Notes: generated by a model from the sequence alone, not told the origin. Numbered from the stretch's first letter, positions 44,091-54,988 are shown. The stretch is DNA of 64,000 nucleotides from Reinekea forsetii (GCF_002795845.1 NZ_CP011797.1:3465001-3529000), one strand, 5' to 3'. Made by a program: numbers and translations.

Positions 44091-46034
44091 CTATTGCTTT
44101 TTATTGTCCTCAATCAAGACATCGACCACGGACGGATCGGCCAGCGTAGAGGTGTCCCCCAAGGTGTCGTATTCGTGCGCGGCAATTTTACGCAAGATCC
44201 GGCGCATAATTTTACCCGAACGGGTTTTCGGCAAGCCCTCGGCCCATTGAATGACATCGGGCGTCGCAATCGGACCAATTTCCTTACGCAACCAGGCCTT
44301 CAATTCAGCTGTGAGCGCATCGCTGGGCACAATGCCCGCCATTGGACTGACATAGACATAGATGCCCTGCCCTTTGATATCATGCGGATAACCAACCACG
44401 GCGGCTTCCGATATCGCAGGATGGGCTACTAAAGCGCTTTCAATTTCAGCGGTGCCCAAGCGGTGTCCGGAGACGTTGAGAACGTCGTCGACTCGACCGG
44501 TAATCCAGTAGTAACCGTCTTCATCCCGACGCGCGCCATCACCGGTGAAGTAGGTGCCTGGGTAGGTGCTGAAATAGGTTTCAATAAACCGTTCGTGATC
44601 GCCAAAGACCGAGCGCATCTGGCCCGGCCAGCTATCGGTAATTACCAGGTTACCCTCGACCGCACCCTCGAGTTCGCGGCCAACATTATCGACTAATGCT
44701 GGTTGAATACCGAAAAAGGGTCGCGTCGCCGAGCCTGGTTTCAGCGCCGTAGCACCCGGCAATGGGGTAATCAGGATGCCACCGGTCTCGGTTTGCCACC
44801 AGGTGTCGACAATCGGGCACTTGCTGCTGCCGAACGCCTTATAGTACCAATGCCAGGCCTCCGGATTAATCGGTTCACCGACCGATCCGAGCAAGCGCAG
44901 TGATGACAGATCGGCACCTTGGGTCGCCATGTCACCGGTGGCCATCAGCGAACGAATCGCGGTGGGCGCGGTATAGAGAATGTTGACCTGGTGCTTGTCG
45001 ACCACCTGGGCAAAGCGCTGCGCCGTTGGATAGGAGGGTACGCCCTCGAACATCAGGGTCGTGGCACCGTTGGCCAACGGTCCGTAAACAATATAGCTGT
45101 GGCCGGTGACCCAGCCGACGTCCGCGGTACACCAGTAGACGTCGCCGTCCTGATAGTCGAAAACATATTCGTGAGTCATCGACGCGTAGACCAGATAGCC
45201 TCCGGTGGTATGCAAGACGCCCTTGGGTTTTCCGGTTGAACCGGAGGTGTAAAGAATAAAGAGCGGATCTTCGGCATTCATCGGCTCGCAGGGGCACTCC
45301 ATGGGCACCTGATCCATACGATCGTGGTACCAGATATCCCGACCATCGTGCCAACCGATGGTGCCTCCGGTGCGGCGCACCACTAGAACGTGCTGGACGC
45401 ATTCGGTGCCGGGCTGTTCCAACGCCTGATCGACATTGTTCTTCAGGGCCACCGCTTTGGCACCACGCAGGCCTTCGTCGGCGGTGATCACTATATTCGA
45501 ATCGCAGCCTTCGATGCGCCCGGCCAGCGCTTCAGGTGAAAATCCGCCAAACACCACCGAATGAATGGCACCAATACGCGCGCAGGCCAACATGGCATAG
45601 GCCGCCTCTGGGATCATCGGCATGTAGATGGTGATCCGGTCACCTTTTTTACCGCCCAACGACTTCAGGACATTGGCCATTCGGCTGACGTTGGCGTGTA
45701 ACTCGTTATAACTGATATGGGCATCATCACCGGGCTCATCGCCTTCGAAGATGATCGCCGTTTGCTCGCCGCGAGTGGCTAGGTGTCGATCGATACAGTT
45801 ATAGGCAACATTGAGTTCACCATCACCATACCAGCGGATGCGATGGTTGGTCTTATCGAAGCTAACATCCTTTACGTCCGTATAGGGCGTTGACCAGTGG
45901 AGTCGCTTGCCCTGCTCACGCCAAAAGCCCTCATTGTCGTCGACGGATTGCTGATACATCTCAAGGTACTGCTCATTAGTGACCTTGGTTGTGCTGAGCG
46001 CGGATACCGGTACCGGAAAAAGATCGGAATTCAT
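44091..46034 (-). CDS. acs: Acetyl-CoA synthetase
   Basis: 647 residues (family size about 650). It activates acetate with ATP and CoA via acetyl-AMP. Motifs: [15 protein letters not shown] (P-loop), [31 protein letters not shown] and the C-terminal [15 protein letters not shown], where the Lys is the site controlled by acetylation. AAAAGGGGAC lies seven bases before the ATG. A possible promoter upstream (TTGTTA, 16-17 bases, CACAAT) is weak, as expected for an activator-dependent gene. The CrbS/CrbR-like system next to it is the probable regulator. Confidence 0.97.
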   Translation of the reverse strand: MNSDLFPVPVSALSTTKVTNEQYLEMYQQSVDDNEGFWREQGKRLHWSTPYTDVKDVSFDKTNHRIRWYGDGELNVAYNCIDRHLATRGEQTAIIFEGDEPGDDAHISYNELHANVSRMANVLKSLGGKKGDRITIYMPMIPEAAYAMLACARIGAIHSVVFGGFSPEALAGRIEGCDSNIVITADEGLRGAKAVALKNNVDQALEQPGTECVQHVLVVRRTGGTIGWHDGRDIWYHDRMDQVPMECPCEPMNAEDPLFILYTSGSTGKPKGVLHTTGGYLVYASMTHEYVFDYQDGDVYWCTADVGWVTGHSYIVYGPLANGATTLMFEGVPSYPTAQRFAQVVDKHQVNILYTAPTAIRSLMATGDMATQGADLSSLRLLGSVGEPINPEAWHWYYKAFGSSKCPIVDTWWQTETGGILITPLPGATALKPGSATRPFFGIQPALVDNVGRELEGAVEGNLVITDSWPGQMRSVFGDHERFIETYFSTYPGTYFTGDGARRDEDGYYWITGRVDDVLNVSGHRLGTAEIESALVAHPAISEAAVVGYPHDIKGQGIYVYVSPMAGIVPSDALTAELKAWLRKEIGPIATPDVIQWAEGLPKTRSGKIMRRILRKIAAHEYDTLGDTSTLADPSVVDVLIEDNKKQ

Positions 46035-46215
46035 GCTGTCCCCTTTTATTATTCTATGGTGGCTATGATAGTCCTATTGTGAAAACTAACAGAATTTTAA
46101 CAATGCGACATTAGTCCATACGACTGAAGTCGCGTTTCGGGTTGGCCGACGCGGCGCCTAAGTTCTAGGGTCGCAGGGGATTACAGCGGGGTCAACTGTT
46201 GTCCGGGCCGGACAC

Positions 46216-46244
46216 AAAAAAAGGGCACCTAAGGTGCCCTTTTT
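46216..46244 (-). terminator. Rho-independent terminator of amtB
   Basis: AAAAAGGGCACC and GGTGCCCTTTTT form a perfect stem with loop TAA, with T runs in both directions. It is 48 bases after the amtB stop and separates glnK-amtB from acs. Confidence 0.88.
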
Positions 46245-46291
46245 GATACAGCGGACTGAACCCACCGACGTTGGTCATTAATTAATAGTAC

Positions 46292-47509
46292 TTAGCCCTT
46301 GGTGAATTCCGGGTAGGCTTCTAGGCCACATTCGGAGACATCAACGCCATCGTATTCTTCTTCTTCGGTCACTCGAATGCCCATAGCGGCTTTCAAGATG
46401 GCCCAAACGATCAACGAAGCGCCGAAGACCCAGACAAAGATGGTGGCTGCGCCGCCCAACTGACCCATTAGAGTCGCATCAGCATTGGTGATCGGTACCA
46501 ATACTAGACCGAGCAAACCACAGACACCGTGCACAGAGATGGCACCGACTGGATCGTCGATCTTAATCTTGTCGAAGGCCAAGATACTAAACACCACGAC
46601 AATACCGCCCAGGGCACCGAACAGGGTCGCCAGCAGTGGTGTGGGTGTATCAGGACCGGCCGTGATAGTCACCAGGCCGGCTAAGGCACCGTTGAGGATC
46701 ATGGTAAGGTCTGCTTTCTTAAACAGGATGCGCGCTAACACCATGGCGGCAATCGCACCACCGGCAGCCGCCGCATTGGTATTCAGAAATACAACAGCAA
46801 CCGCGTTGGCTGTATCAACCGTAGACGTCTGCAGCACTGAACCACCGTTAAAACCGAACCAACCCATCCAGAGGATGAAGGTACCCAGGGTCGCCATCGG
46901 TAGGTTGGCACCGGGAATAGCGTTGATTTCACCGTTCTTACCGTACTTGCCTTTACGCGCGCCGAGTAAGAGAACACCCGCCAAGGCGGCGGCAGCACCA
47001 GCCATATGGACGATGCCCGAACCGGCAAAGTCGACCATGCTAAGACTGTACATACCGAAGACGGATTCGCCGCCCCAAGTCCAACGGCCTTCCATTGGAT
47101 AAATGAATGCGGTCATGGCAACGGCAAAGGCCAAGAATACCCAGAGCTTCATGCGCTCAGCGACGGCACCGGAGACGATTGACATGGCCGTAGCAACAAA
47201 GACCACCTGGAAAAAGAAGTCAGCGGACGGTGCATAGGTGTCACCGCCTTCAACGCCGTTGCCGCCAATGCCGACCAAAAAGGTTGAACCCAACTCTGGG
47301 TACATAATCGCATAGCCGCAGACCATGTACATGACACAGGCGATGGCATATAGGGCGATGTTTTTGGTGAGGATTTCAGTGGTGTTTTTACCGCGCACCA
47401 GGCCCGCTTCTAACATGGAAAAGCCGGCCGCCATCCACATCACTAGGGCGCCACACACCAAGAAATAAAAGGTGTCCAAGGCATATTGTAGTTCGAATAC
47501 TTCTGTCAT
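46292..47509 (-). CDS. amtB: Ammonium transporter AmtB
   Basis: 405 residues with 11 membrane helices. The twin-histidine pore residues are His168 (GSGIVHMAGA) and His327 (GAISVHGVCG); the outer aromatic gate segment MYMVCGYAIMY is present. The N-terminus starts in a membrane helix without the usual cleaved signal peptide. It moves NH4+/NH3 across the inner membrane and is blocked by unmodified GlnK. It follows glnK by 27 bases, with GGAGAG before the ATG, as the second gene of a nitrogen-controlled operon. Confidence 0.96.
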   Translation of the reverse strand: MTEVFELQYALDTFYFLVCGALVMWMAAGFSMLEAGLVRGKNTTEILTKNIALYAIACVMYMVCGYAIMYPELGSTFLVGIGGNGVEGGDTYAPSADFFFQVVFVATAMSIVSGAVAERMKLWVFLAFAVAMTAFIYPMEGRWTWGGESVFGMYSLSMVDFAGSGIVHMAGAAAALAGVLLLGARKGKYGKNGEINAIPGANLPMATLGTFILWMGWFGFNGGSVLQTSTVDTANAVAVVFLNTNAAAAGGAIAAMVLARILFKKADLTMILNGALAGLVTITAGPDTPTPLLATLFGALGGIVVVFSILAFDKIKIDDPVGAISVHGVCGLLGLVLVPITNADATLMGQLGGAATIFVWVFGASLIVWAILKAAMGIRVTEEEEYDGVDVSECGLEAYPEFTKG

Positions 47510-47536
47510 ATTGCTCTCCGGTCTAGGTCCGTTGAA

Positions 47537-47989
<453 letters not shown>

Positions 47990-48082
47990 TTAAATTGTGG
48001 CCTCGGTGCTCGCCGCTATGGGCACCTAGCAAGCAAACCCCAGCAGGGTTTGTGATGCTGTGTGCAGTTATATCCTTTACAA

Positions 48083-48098
48083 TGCGAAGGTTGTGCCA
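48083..48098 (-). promoter_or_regulatory. Sigma54 promoter of glnK-amtB
   Basis: Minus strand TGGCACAACCTTCGCA: the -24 element TGGCAC is perfect, the -12 element TCGCA keeps the essential GC, and GG-to-GC spacing is the required 12 bases. Predicted start near 48071. Confidence 0.85.
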
Positions 48099-48179
48099 AC
48101 ATTTAAAATACATAAAAATCAACAACTTAGGTTAGTTTGTGAAATTAACAGCTTTTCATCGCGCACCAAAATAGCTCAC

Positions 48180-48196
48180 CGCACCTGATTGGTGCG
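48180..48196. promoter_or_regulatory. NtrC-type enhancer upstream of glnK
   Basis: CGCACCTGATTGGTGCG is a perfect dyad GCACC-N5-GGTGC, matching the NtrC consensus. It is centred about 117 bases before the predicted sigma54 start. A second, degenerate site GCACC-AAAAT-AGCTC (48163-48177) sits 18 bases closer, so a pair of NtrC dimers could bind. Confidence 0.78.
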
Positions 48197-48264
48197 ATGA
48201 TAAGAACTAGAATGGCCCACTTTTGGACCACGCCCTTTTTTGATAACTAAACGAGGTTTAAACC

Positions 48265-48531
48265 GTGAAAACTCCCGACGCCGTGCTCGATTTAATCAGT
48301 GACCAGATCAATGACCTCTTTGCGCACGGCAAGCAAACCAGCCAAGAAATCCGCCACAATGTGCGCAGCTTGGTACACAGCCAGCTGGCGAAATTGGATG
48401 TCGTCAGTCGCGAAGAATTTGATACTCAACAATTGATTCTCGAAAAGACCCGGCGCAAGATCGATGATCTCGAAAAGCAGCTCGCACAACTGGAGTCGGC
48501 CTTGGATACCATCACCCAAAAAGCGGATTGA
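48265..48531 (+). CDS. ubiK: Ubiquinone biosynthesis accessory factor UbiK
   Basis: 88 residues, BMFP/YqiC family. Helical throughout: an amphipathic N-terminal half (LISDQINDLFAHG) and a coiled coil from about residue 50 (LILEKTRRKIDDLEKQLAQL). UbiK forms a trimer with UbiJ and assists the ubiquinone hydroxylation complex, mainly under oxygen. The start is a GTG with ACGAGG eight bases upstream. Other ubi genes are not adjacent. Confidence 0.9.
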   Translation: MKTPDAVLDLISDQINDLFAHGKQTSQEIRHNVRSLVHSQLAKLDVVSREEFDTQQLILEKTRRKIDDLEKQLAQLESALDTITQKAD

Positions 48532-48707
48532 GCGCTATGAACAGCCACCACAAATTATCGGCGAAGTCGTGACCATCGCCACAGGCATAGGCAGCGACGC
48601 CGGCCATTACTGCAGGCTATGATATCCAATAACCATTAAACCATTCAGCTCGAGTTCACCTTAGGTGGCTAGAGTTTTAGACTCATTTATACACAGGACG
48701 TTTTGGC

Positions 48708-49298
48708 ATGGCACATCCGACAATTAAATGGCTTGCGCTGATAGTATGGCTGGCCAGCAGCGCGCTCACCACGAGCGCATCGGCTAAGGACACGCTGATC
48801 GATTTGGACAACGCCCGAGTGGGCGGCTATGGCGGACCGATGTTTAAATCCGGCCAAATTCAAAATGAACAGACCTTTGAGATAGGCGCATCCGGCGGCG
48901 CCACCTTCACCACCGGCAGGCATTCCATTGCGCTCGGCGGGGGCATCTATAGCCTGGCAAACGAATTGGATTGGGACATCGATGAACGATTGGAGATGAG
49001 TTACGGCGGCCTAATACTCGGCTACACCTATAACCCAGAAGCCTTGGCGCATGTCGACACTCAGTTGCTGTTGGGTGCTGGCGGGGTGACGATGGTGAAT
49101 CTGGACGGTGCCAATTCCGACGGTACCTTTTTGGTCAGCGAGCTGACGACCCAGGTCAGTGTCAATGTCACCGACTTTATGGCCATTGGCCTCGGCGCTT
49201 CGTTTCGCCAGACCAGCGATCCAGGCATCATTGGCCTCGGCGCAAACGACCTGTCCAGCCCGGGCTTCTTTATCAGCTTCCAGTTTGGTTCGCTCTAG
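48708..49298 (+). CDS. Exported beta-barrel-like protein, unknown function
   Basis: 196 residues. A signal peptide (to about residue 27, LTTSASAKD) is followed by alternating short beta-strands rich in glycine and aromatics (YGGPMFKSG, GGLILGYTYNPEAL, FMAIGLGASFR), ending GFFISFQFGSL. The C-terminus does not close with a classical terminal Phe, but the pattern is that of a small outer-membrane barrel of eight strands. No named family is recognised. AGGA lies ten bases before the ATG. Confidence 0.65.
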   Translation: MAHPTIKWLALIVWLASSALTTSASAKDTLIDLDNARVGGYGGPMFKSGQIQNEQTFEIGASGGATFTTGRHSIALGGGIYSLANELDWDIDERLEMSYGGLILGYTYNPEALAHVDTQLLLGAGGVTMVNLDGANSDGTFLVSELTTQVSVNVTDFMAIGLGASFRQTSDPGIIGLGANDLSSPGFFISFQFGSL

Positions 49299-49479
49299 CA
49301 TCGGCAGTTTATGATCAAGAGGCCGACGCTCTGAATGATTAGTTCGACACCGTGCCCGCAAATGGGGCGGCGTGGTTGGCCTTAAATCGGCGCTGCGCTG
49401 GACTATGGCACAGGGTTGCAAGGCGCGCTTTAGCGCCACTGTGTGGTACCATGCGAAAACTCGTCAATACGGATGCACT

Positions 49480-50130
49480 ATGACCGAGATTGCCCTCTTC
49501 CCAATTCCCAATTGCGTCACCTTTCCAGGTACCCGCTATCCGCTGCACGTCTTTGAACCCCGCTATCGCGATATGATTCAGTTCTGCCTGGATAGCCAAA
49601 CGCCGCTGGCGGTCTGCCATGTCGAGAAGCTCTTGCGCCCGTCAAAACCCGATCAGGATAGGCTGATGGTCCTGCAATCGAACCAGGCAACCTACAAACC
49701 GGTGACCATTGTTGCGGCAGGCCCCTGTCAGCTCGATGAAACGCTAGACGACGGTCGACTGATGATCCAGGTGAATATTCAACAACGTTATCGCCTACTG
49801 GAAGCCAAACAGAGTCTTCCCTTTATGATCTATGAATGTGAAGAGTATCCCGATTTACCGATGACTGATGAGAACCTCAGCGCCGCTCGTCAACTGCAAG
49901 ACAAGGTGCTGCACCGCCTGATCGCGCTCACGGCGCATATGCCCGAGCTGTCCGGCGAACTGGCGTCTGCAACGTGGCAGCAAAAATCGGTCGAGGCTTT
50001 TAGTTTCGAACTCTTTAGCGTTTTGCAGATGGATGGCGACGCGATGCAGTTTATTCTCGAACAGCGCACGCCACTTGAGCGCCTAAATACCGCCCTGGAA
50101 ATCCTAAACTCTATTCCGCCCTCGCTGTGA
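49480..50130 (+). CDS. LON N-terminal-domain protein
   Basis: 216 residues from the ATG at 49480; a longer frame from 49372 lacks conservation. The whole protein is a LON substrate-binding domain without ATPase or protease: ALFPIPNCVTFPGTRYPLHVFEPRYRDM in two parts, then a mainly helical second half (about 120-210). The family (COG2802-like) is common in proteobacteria, cytoplasmic, and of unknown function; protein or peptide binding is a fair guess. Confidence 0.88.
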   Translation: MTEIALFPIPNCVTFPGTRYPLHVFEPRYRDMIQFCLDSQTPLAVCHVEKLLRPSKPDQDRLMVLQSNQATYKPVTIVAAGPCQLDETLDDGRLMIQVNIQQRYRLLEAKQSLPFMIYECEEYPDLPMTDENLSAARQLQDKVLHRLIALTAHMPELSGELASATWQQKSVEAFSFELFSVLQMDGDAMQFILEQRTPLERLNTALEILNSIPPSL

Positions 50131-50185
50131 ATACTCAATAGTCTGGCCAATGGTGGAAAAAGCCCTCATCTGAGGGCACATTGGG

Positions 50186-51550
50186 TCAGTTAAACCAGTC
50201 GAGTATCTGCTTGAAATTTTCATTATCAGGATAATCACCTTCGGACCAGCCAAGTCGAACAAGGACCAGGTCGGCATCTGGCAAGACCATCACCCGCTGC
50301 TCTCGATTTCCTCTCGCTGCGAAGCTATTGGCGGGCAAGTCTGGCCAACGCAATTGGCTATCGCCGCTGTTCAGCCACCATTGGTAACCGTACGCCTGTT
50401 CATTGTCGGAGTCGTTGGGTTGTAGCGAGTCGACGACCCATTGCTCGCTGACCAGCCGGATGCCATTAATCTCGCCCCCGTTTAACATCAATTGGCCGAC
50501 CTTGGCCCAATCGCGTGCGGTCGCATAAAGATAGGAGCTGCCCATTAGTTGACCGGAGGCGTCCATCTCGAAGACGGCGCTGGTCAGACCCAGTGGGCGC
50601 AAGAACTCGTCCACCAGATAGTTCAGATCGGCCTGCTCATCGCCGCCGATGCGGTCCTGAATAATCCGGCTCAGCAGATTGGCCGAGCCCGAAGAATAGT
50701 TAAAGTGCCGCCCCGGGGCCCGAAGTTGCGGCCGTTTGAGCATATAGTCGGCCGCATCGGGTTCCTGAAACATCATCCGCACTGCCGTATCACCCGGATC
50801 GTAATCTTCCTGATAATCCAGTCCATCGGTCATCTGCAACAGATCGCGAATACTGATATCGGCCCGAATATCCTTATGCCAACTTGGAAACAGATCGGTT
50901 TCAGCAACATTAACCTTACCGACCATCACCAGATGACCGAGCACCAGCGCATTGACGCTCTTGGTCATCGACCAGCCCAGCAGCGGCGTGTGTTGATCGA
51001 CACCCGCGCTATAGGACTCGGCCACCACCCGGCCCCGATAGGCCACGAGTAGCGCTCGAGTATCGAGACCGGCGGCATTATCGCTCGCCAACAGCTTATC
51101 GAGTCGCGCCTGAATCCCCGGGTCTAAGCTGACCACGGCGTTGCCTTTCGGCCAAGCGGCCTGCGCCGCCCGCATCACTGGCCAACGCAGTGCTTGGCGC
51201 GTGGTCACGCCGGGGTAATCGATCGCGCAACCAATGCCGGGTTGGTAACTGGCACTGCGCGACTTCACACCGAGCAGCGTCGCCGAGACACGCTGCAGAG
51301 CATCATCATATTGGTAATCCAGTAGCGCTAAGATCGGCGCATAGACGCGAATATCGGCGGCACTGGTACGCGCATCATAGCCGCTCACGAACCGTGCCGA
51401 GCAGGCCAACTTGGCGCCGATGCCCGTCGCTACGGACGGGGCGTTATAGAGATAGAGGGGAGTGTAACCCATGCCCCAATAGGCTAAGGCATACAGGCTG
51501 ATCACCGTAAGACAGGATAGAATAAGGATTTTACGCAACAGTTTTAGCAT
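50186..51550 (-). CDS. Serine beta-lactamase-like hydrolase, membrane-anchored
   Basis: 454 residues from the ATG at 51550. An N-terminal membrane anchor (about 5-27, ILILSCLTVISLYALAYWG) precedes about 110 residues with no clear family. The beta-lactamase fold (about 145-450) has the SxxK motif Ser194-Met-Thr-Lys197 and FNYSSGSANLL at the YxN position (Tyr285). It belongs to the class C-like group that includes 6-aminohexanoate-dimer hydrolase and esterases; it is not a typical resistance enzyme. The natural substrate is unknown. No ribosome site is obvious. Confidence 0.83.
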   Translation of the reverse strand: MLKLLRKILILSCLTVISLYALAYWGMGYTPLYLYNAPSVATGIGAKLACSARFVSGYDARTSAADIRVYAPILALLDYQYDDALQRVSATLLGVKSRSASYQPGIGCAIDYPGVTTRQALRWPVMRAAQAAWPKGNAVVSLDPGIQARLDKLLASDNAAGLDTRALLVAYRGRVVAESYSAGVDQHTPLLGWSMTKSVNALVLGHLVMVGKVNVAETDLFPSWHKDIRADISIRDLLQMTDGLDYQEDYDPGDTAVRMMFQEPDAADYMLKRPQLRAPGRHFNYSSGSANLLSRIIQDRIGGDEQADLNYLVDEFLRPLGLTSAVFEMDASGQLMGSSYLYATARDWAKVGQLMLNGGEINGIRLVSEQWVVDSLQPNDSDNEQAYGYQWWLNSGDSQLRWPDLPANSFAARGNREQRVMVLPDADLVLVRLGWSEGDYPDNENFKQILDWFN

Positions 51551-51683
51551 GGCGCGAACCGAGTATAGGTAAGCTGCGCACCTTAGCATGGGACTATAAA
51601 AAGCAACAGCAGAGGCCCATGCGGGCGGGACAGCGGTCGAGTAAAACGTGGTGCCATCTAGGTGGATCTAGATGAGCAGACAT

Positions 51684-51708
51684 AAAAAAGCCGAGTCAAG
51701 ACTCGGCT
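51684..51708 (-). terminator. Rho-independent terminator of pgk-fba
   Basis: Minus strand AGCCGAGT / ACTCGGCT stem of eight pairs with loop CTTG and six T, 19 bases after the fba stop codon. Confidence 0.87.
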
Positions 51709-51726
51709 CATGGCTTTCGCTATGAA

Positions 51727-52803
51727 CTAGTTGCGGTTGAGCGCATTCAGTTCGGTGAAGGCCTGTTCCAAACGGCCCACCAAGCTAACTTGCGCGGCGC
51801 GCAACCAGGCTCGAGGATCGTAGTATTTTTTGTTTGGCGCATCAGGACCCGTTGGGTTACCGATCTGGCCTTGCAAGAAGCCTTCATTGCTTTGGTAATA
51901 TTCACGTACACCGTTCCAAGTCGCCCATTGGGTATCGGTATCGATGTTCATCTTGACCACGCCGTAACCGATTGACTCTTTAATTTCCGCGGGTGACGAA
52001 CCAGAACCGCCGTGAAAAACGAAGGTCAGGCCATTTTCAGCCAGGCCGAATTTCTCACCACAGTAGGTCTGTGAGGCGGCTAGAATGCCCGGTCGCAGTT
52101 TTACATTACCAGGCTTGTAGACACCGTGAACGTTACCAAAGGATGCCGCGATGGTGAAACGATGGGACACCGCGCTGAGCACCTCATAAGCATGGGCGAC
52201 TTCTTCCGGCTTGGTGTACAGGTCGTCCTGATCAACATCACTGTTGTCGACGCCATCTTCTTCACCGCCGGTGATGCCCAGTTCAATTTCAATGGTCATG
52301 CCCATCTTGTCCATACGCGTTAAGTACTGTGCGCAGATGGCCAAGTTTTCTTCGATTGGCTCTTCAGACAGATCCAGCATATGGGATGAGAAGAGGGGCT
52401 TGCCCGTTTCGGCAAAATGTTGCTCACCGGCATCGAGCAGGCCGTCGATCCACGGCAGTAATTTCTTCGCCGCGTGATCGGTGTGCAGAATCACTGGCAC
52501 GCCATAGCTTTCCGCGACCGCGTGGACATATTTCGCGCCGGCGACCGCACCGAGAATGGCGGCCTCTTGCCCGGCCAGCTTCAAGCCCTTACCGGCCATA
52601 AAACCAGCGCCGCCATTGGAGAACTGAATGATAACCGGCGATTGTACTTTCGCTGCGGCTTCTAATACGGCGTTGATCGAATCCGTATTCACTACATTCA
52701 CGGCCGGCAAGGCAAATTTTTCAGCCTTAGCGATGGCGAATATTTTTTGCATATCGTCACCGGCGACAACGCCTGGTTTTACTACATCTAGAATCTTAGT
52801 CAT
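51727..52803 (-). CDS. fbaA: Fructose-bisphosphate aldolase, class II
   Basis: 358 residues from the ATG at 52803 (AAGGAAA nine bases upstream), the length of Escherichia coli FbaA. Zinc-dependent aldolase of glycolysis/gluconeogenesis. Motifs: ILHTDHAAKK (Asp and zinc His), MTIEIELGITGGEEDG, ASFGNVHGVYKPGNV and FVFHGGSGSS (zinc His). Type A subclass. It is the second gene after pgk on the same strand. Confidence 0.96.
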   Translation of the reverse strand: MTKILDVVKPGVVAGDDMQKIFAIAKAEKFALPAVNVVNTDSINAVLEAAAKVQSPVIIQFSNGGAGFMAGKGLKLAGQEAAILGAVAGAKYVHAVAESYGVPVILHTDHAAKKLLPWIDGLLDAGEQHFAETGKPLFSSHMLDLSEEPIEENLAICAQYLTRMDKMGMTIEIELGITGGEEDGVDNSDVDQDDLYTKPEEVAHAYEVLSAVSHRFTIAASFGNVHGVYKPGNVKLRPGILAASQTYCGEKFGLAENGLTFVFHGGSGSSPAEIKESIGYGVVKMNIDTDTQWATWNGVREYYQSNEGFLQGQIGNPTGPDAPNKKYYDPRAWLRAAQVSLVGRLEQAFTELNALNRN

Positions 52804-52916
52804 GAAGTTTCCTTTCACCTTTAGTCATATTTTGGCGGCCATGCCCGTCAATGGGAAAAGCTGACTGGCCGCGGTAAAAAAATGTTGCCCCGACGCTCAG
52901 GCCGAAGTTTAGCATA

Positions 52917-54080
52917 TCAAGACTTGGCGCGTTCTTCCAAGATGGCGACGGCCGGCAAGGTCTTACCCTCGACGAACTCCAAAAAGGCACCACCGCCGGT
53001 CGAAATATAGGAAAAACGATCTTCCATACCGAACTTCTGCACCGCCGCGATTACATCGCCGCCACCGAGCACCGAGTAGGCATCGCTTTGCGCGATCGCT
53101 TCAGCGATGGCGCGCGTGCCTTCGGCAAAATTATCGAACTCGAACACGCCACACGGGCCATTCCATAAGATGGTCTTGGCGCCCTTGATAATCTCGGCTA
53201 GCTTGGCCACCGTTTCAGGGCCCAAATCCATGATTTGCTCGTCATCTGTGACCTGGTCAACCGGCTTGATCGTGGCCAATGCCGTGGGTGAAAATTCCGC
53301 TGCGGTGCGCACATCGATCGCGGCGGGAATATCCAAACGGGCCATCAACGCCTGTGCGTTGGGGATCAGATCTTTTTCGTAGAGCGAGGTGCCAACATTA
53401 AAGCCACGGGCAGCGACGAAGGTGTTGGAAATGCCGCCGCCGACGATCAACTGGTCGCAAACGGTAGACAGACTTTCCAGAACCGTCAGCTTGGACGACA
53501 CCTTGGAGCCACCCACGATGGCCACCATCGGTCGGGCCGGGTTATCCATGACCTTGCCGAGGGCTTCCAATTCGGCCGCGAGCAGCGGTCCGGCGCAGGC
53601 GATGGGCGCAAACTTGGCCACACCGTGGGTTGAGGCCTGAGCCCGGTGGGCGGTACCGAAGGCGTCCATAACATAGACATCACACAGCGCGGCCATCTGT
53701 TTGGCGAGGCTGTCTTCATTCTTGCCTTCGCCCTTGTTGAAGCGAACATTCTCCAGAAGAATCAGGTCCGCATCCGCATCAACACCCTCGACCCAGTCCT
53801 TGACCAGCGGAATGTTCCGGCCGAGCAAGTTGCCCATATAGGCCGCAACCGGCGCCAGGGAATACTGCTCGTCATACAATCCTTCGGTCGGTCGGCCCAG
53901 GTGCGACATAACCATTACCTTGGCGCCTTGCGCTAAAGCCATCTTGATAGTCGGCAATGACGCCGTGATGCGGTTGTCAGAGGTGACATGGCCGGCATCG
54001 TCCAACGGGACATTGAGGTCTTGACGAATCAGTACTCGCTTACCAGCGAGATCCAGATCAGACATTTTGATCACAGACAT
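52917..54080 (-). CDS. pgk: Phosphoglycerate kinase
   Basis: 387 residues, normal for bacteria. N-terminal substrate domain with [21 protein letters not shown] and [15 protein letters not shown]-terminal nucleotide domain with [23 protein letters not shown] and [11 protein letters not shown]. It makes 3-phosphoglycerate and ATP. AAGGA lies seven bases before the ATG. The epd/gapB gene often found upstream is absent; udk is divergent instead. Confidence 0.97.
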   Translation of the reverse strand: MSVIKMSDLDLAGKRVLIRQDLNVPLDDAGHVTSDNRITASLPTIKMALAQGAKVMVMSHLGRPTEGLYDEQYSLAPVAAYMGNLLGRNIPLVKDWVEGVDADADLILLENVRFNKGEGKNEDSLAKQMAALCDVYVMDAFGTAHRAQASTHGVAKFAPIACAGPLLAAELEALGKVMDNPARPMVAIVGGSKVSSKLTVLESLSTVCDQLIVGGGISNTFVAARGFNVGTSLYEKDLIPNAQALMARLDIPAAIDVRTAAEFSPTALATIKPVDQVTDDEQIMDLGPETVAKLAEIIKGAKTILWNGPCGVFEFDNFAEGTRAIAEAIAQSDAYSVLGGGDVIAAVQKFGMEDRFSYISTGGGAFLEFVEGKTLPAVAILEERAKS

Positions 54081-54355
54081 GACTATTCCTTAGAGTTTGG
54101 CTACAAATGAAAAAATTGGGTGCGCTATTGTAACGAGATGGGGCTGTTTTATCACCCAAAATGTAGTTTTATTACAAAATGATTGACGCCAATCAGGTGG
54201 GTCACTGAGCATTGGCCGCGACAACGGTCGCTTAACCATCTAAAATCCGCCCGACCTGAACTTTCACCTCGGTCGCATGCGATGTTGAATCCTCACCAGC
54301 TGACCCTGGCAGTGCGTACCGAACTCAACCCGACAGCCGCGCGAATGGACACCCT

Positions 54356-54988
54356 ATGAATTCAACTTCGATCTTTATCGGTATTGCTGGGGCATCGGCT
54401 TCCGGCAAAAGCCTCCTCGCGCAGACCATTCATCAAGAGTTACAGGCAGAACTGGGCAACGGGGCCATTTCGATTATCAAGGAAGACAGTTACTACAAGG
54501 CACGCGATGACCTCACCTTTGAGGAGCGCGAACGGATCAACTACGACCACCCCAACGCCTTTGACCATGATTTGTTGATCGAGCACCTCGATGCCTTGCA
54601 CAACCAACAGACGGTAGAGATACCCGTCTACGACTACACCGTGCACAACCGCTCCGACCGGTCCAAGACCTTGGCGCCAACTCGGGTGATTATCGTCGAA
54701 GGTATCCTGTTGCTCAATGATAAGACCATCCGCAAACGCCTCGATACCAAGGTCTTTATGGATACCGATCTCGACATCTGCTTGCTACGGCGACTCAAGC
54801 GCGATATCGAGGAGCGCGGACGCACCGTCGATTCGGTTATCGAGCAATACAAACGCACGGTCAGACCGATGTTTATGGAGTTTGTGCAACCGTCGAAACA
54901 GTATGCCGATATCATCGTGCCGCGCGGCGGCAAGAATCGGGTGGTGATTGAAATGCTCAAGGCTCGCATCAAGCAGCTGCTGCAATAG
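54356..54988 (+). CDS. udk: Uridine kinase
   Basis: 210-residue P-loop kinase of pyrimidine salvage that phosphorylates uridine and cytidine. Walker A GASASGKS (12-19), the substrate strand VEIPVYDYTVHNRS, VIIVEGILLLND (Walker B-like) and the lid region RRLKRDIEERGR are all standard. Monocistronic and divergent from pgk across 275 bases with no striking promoter. Confidence 0.95.
   Translation: MNSTSIFIGIAGASASGKSLLAQTIHQELQAELGNGAISIIKEDSYYKARDDLTFEERERINYDHPNAFDHDLLIEHLDALHNQQTVEIPVYDYTVHNRSDRSKTLAPTRVIIVEGILLLNDKTIRKRLDTKVFMDTDLDICLLRRLKRDIEERGRTVDSVIEQYKRTVRPMFMEFVQPSKQYADIIVPRGGKNRVVIEMLKARIKQLLQ

Noticed and set aside
46485-47102. 205-residue frame antisense to amtB
   Set aside because: Pro/Ala/Thr-rich translation of membrane helices read backwards; amtB is unambiguous.
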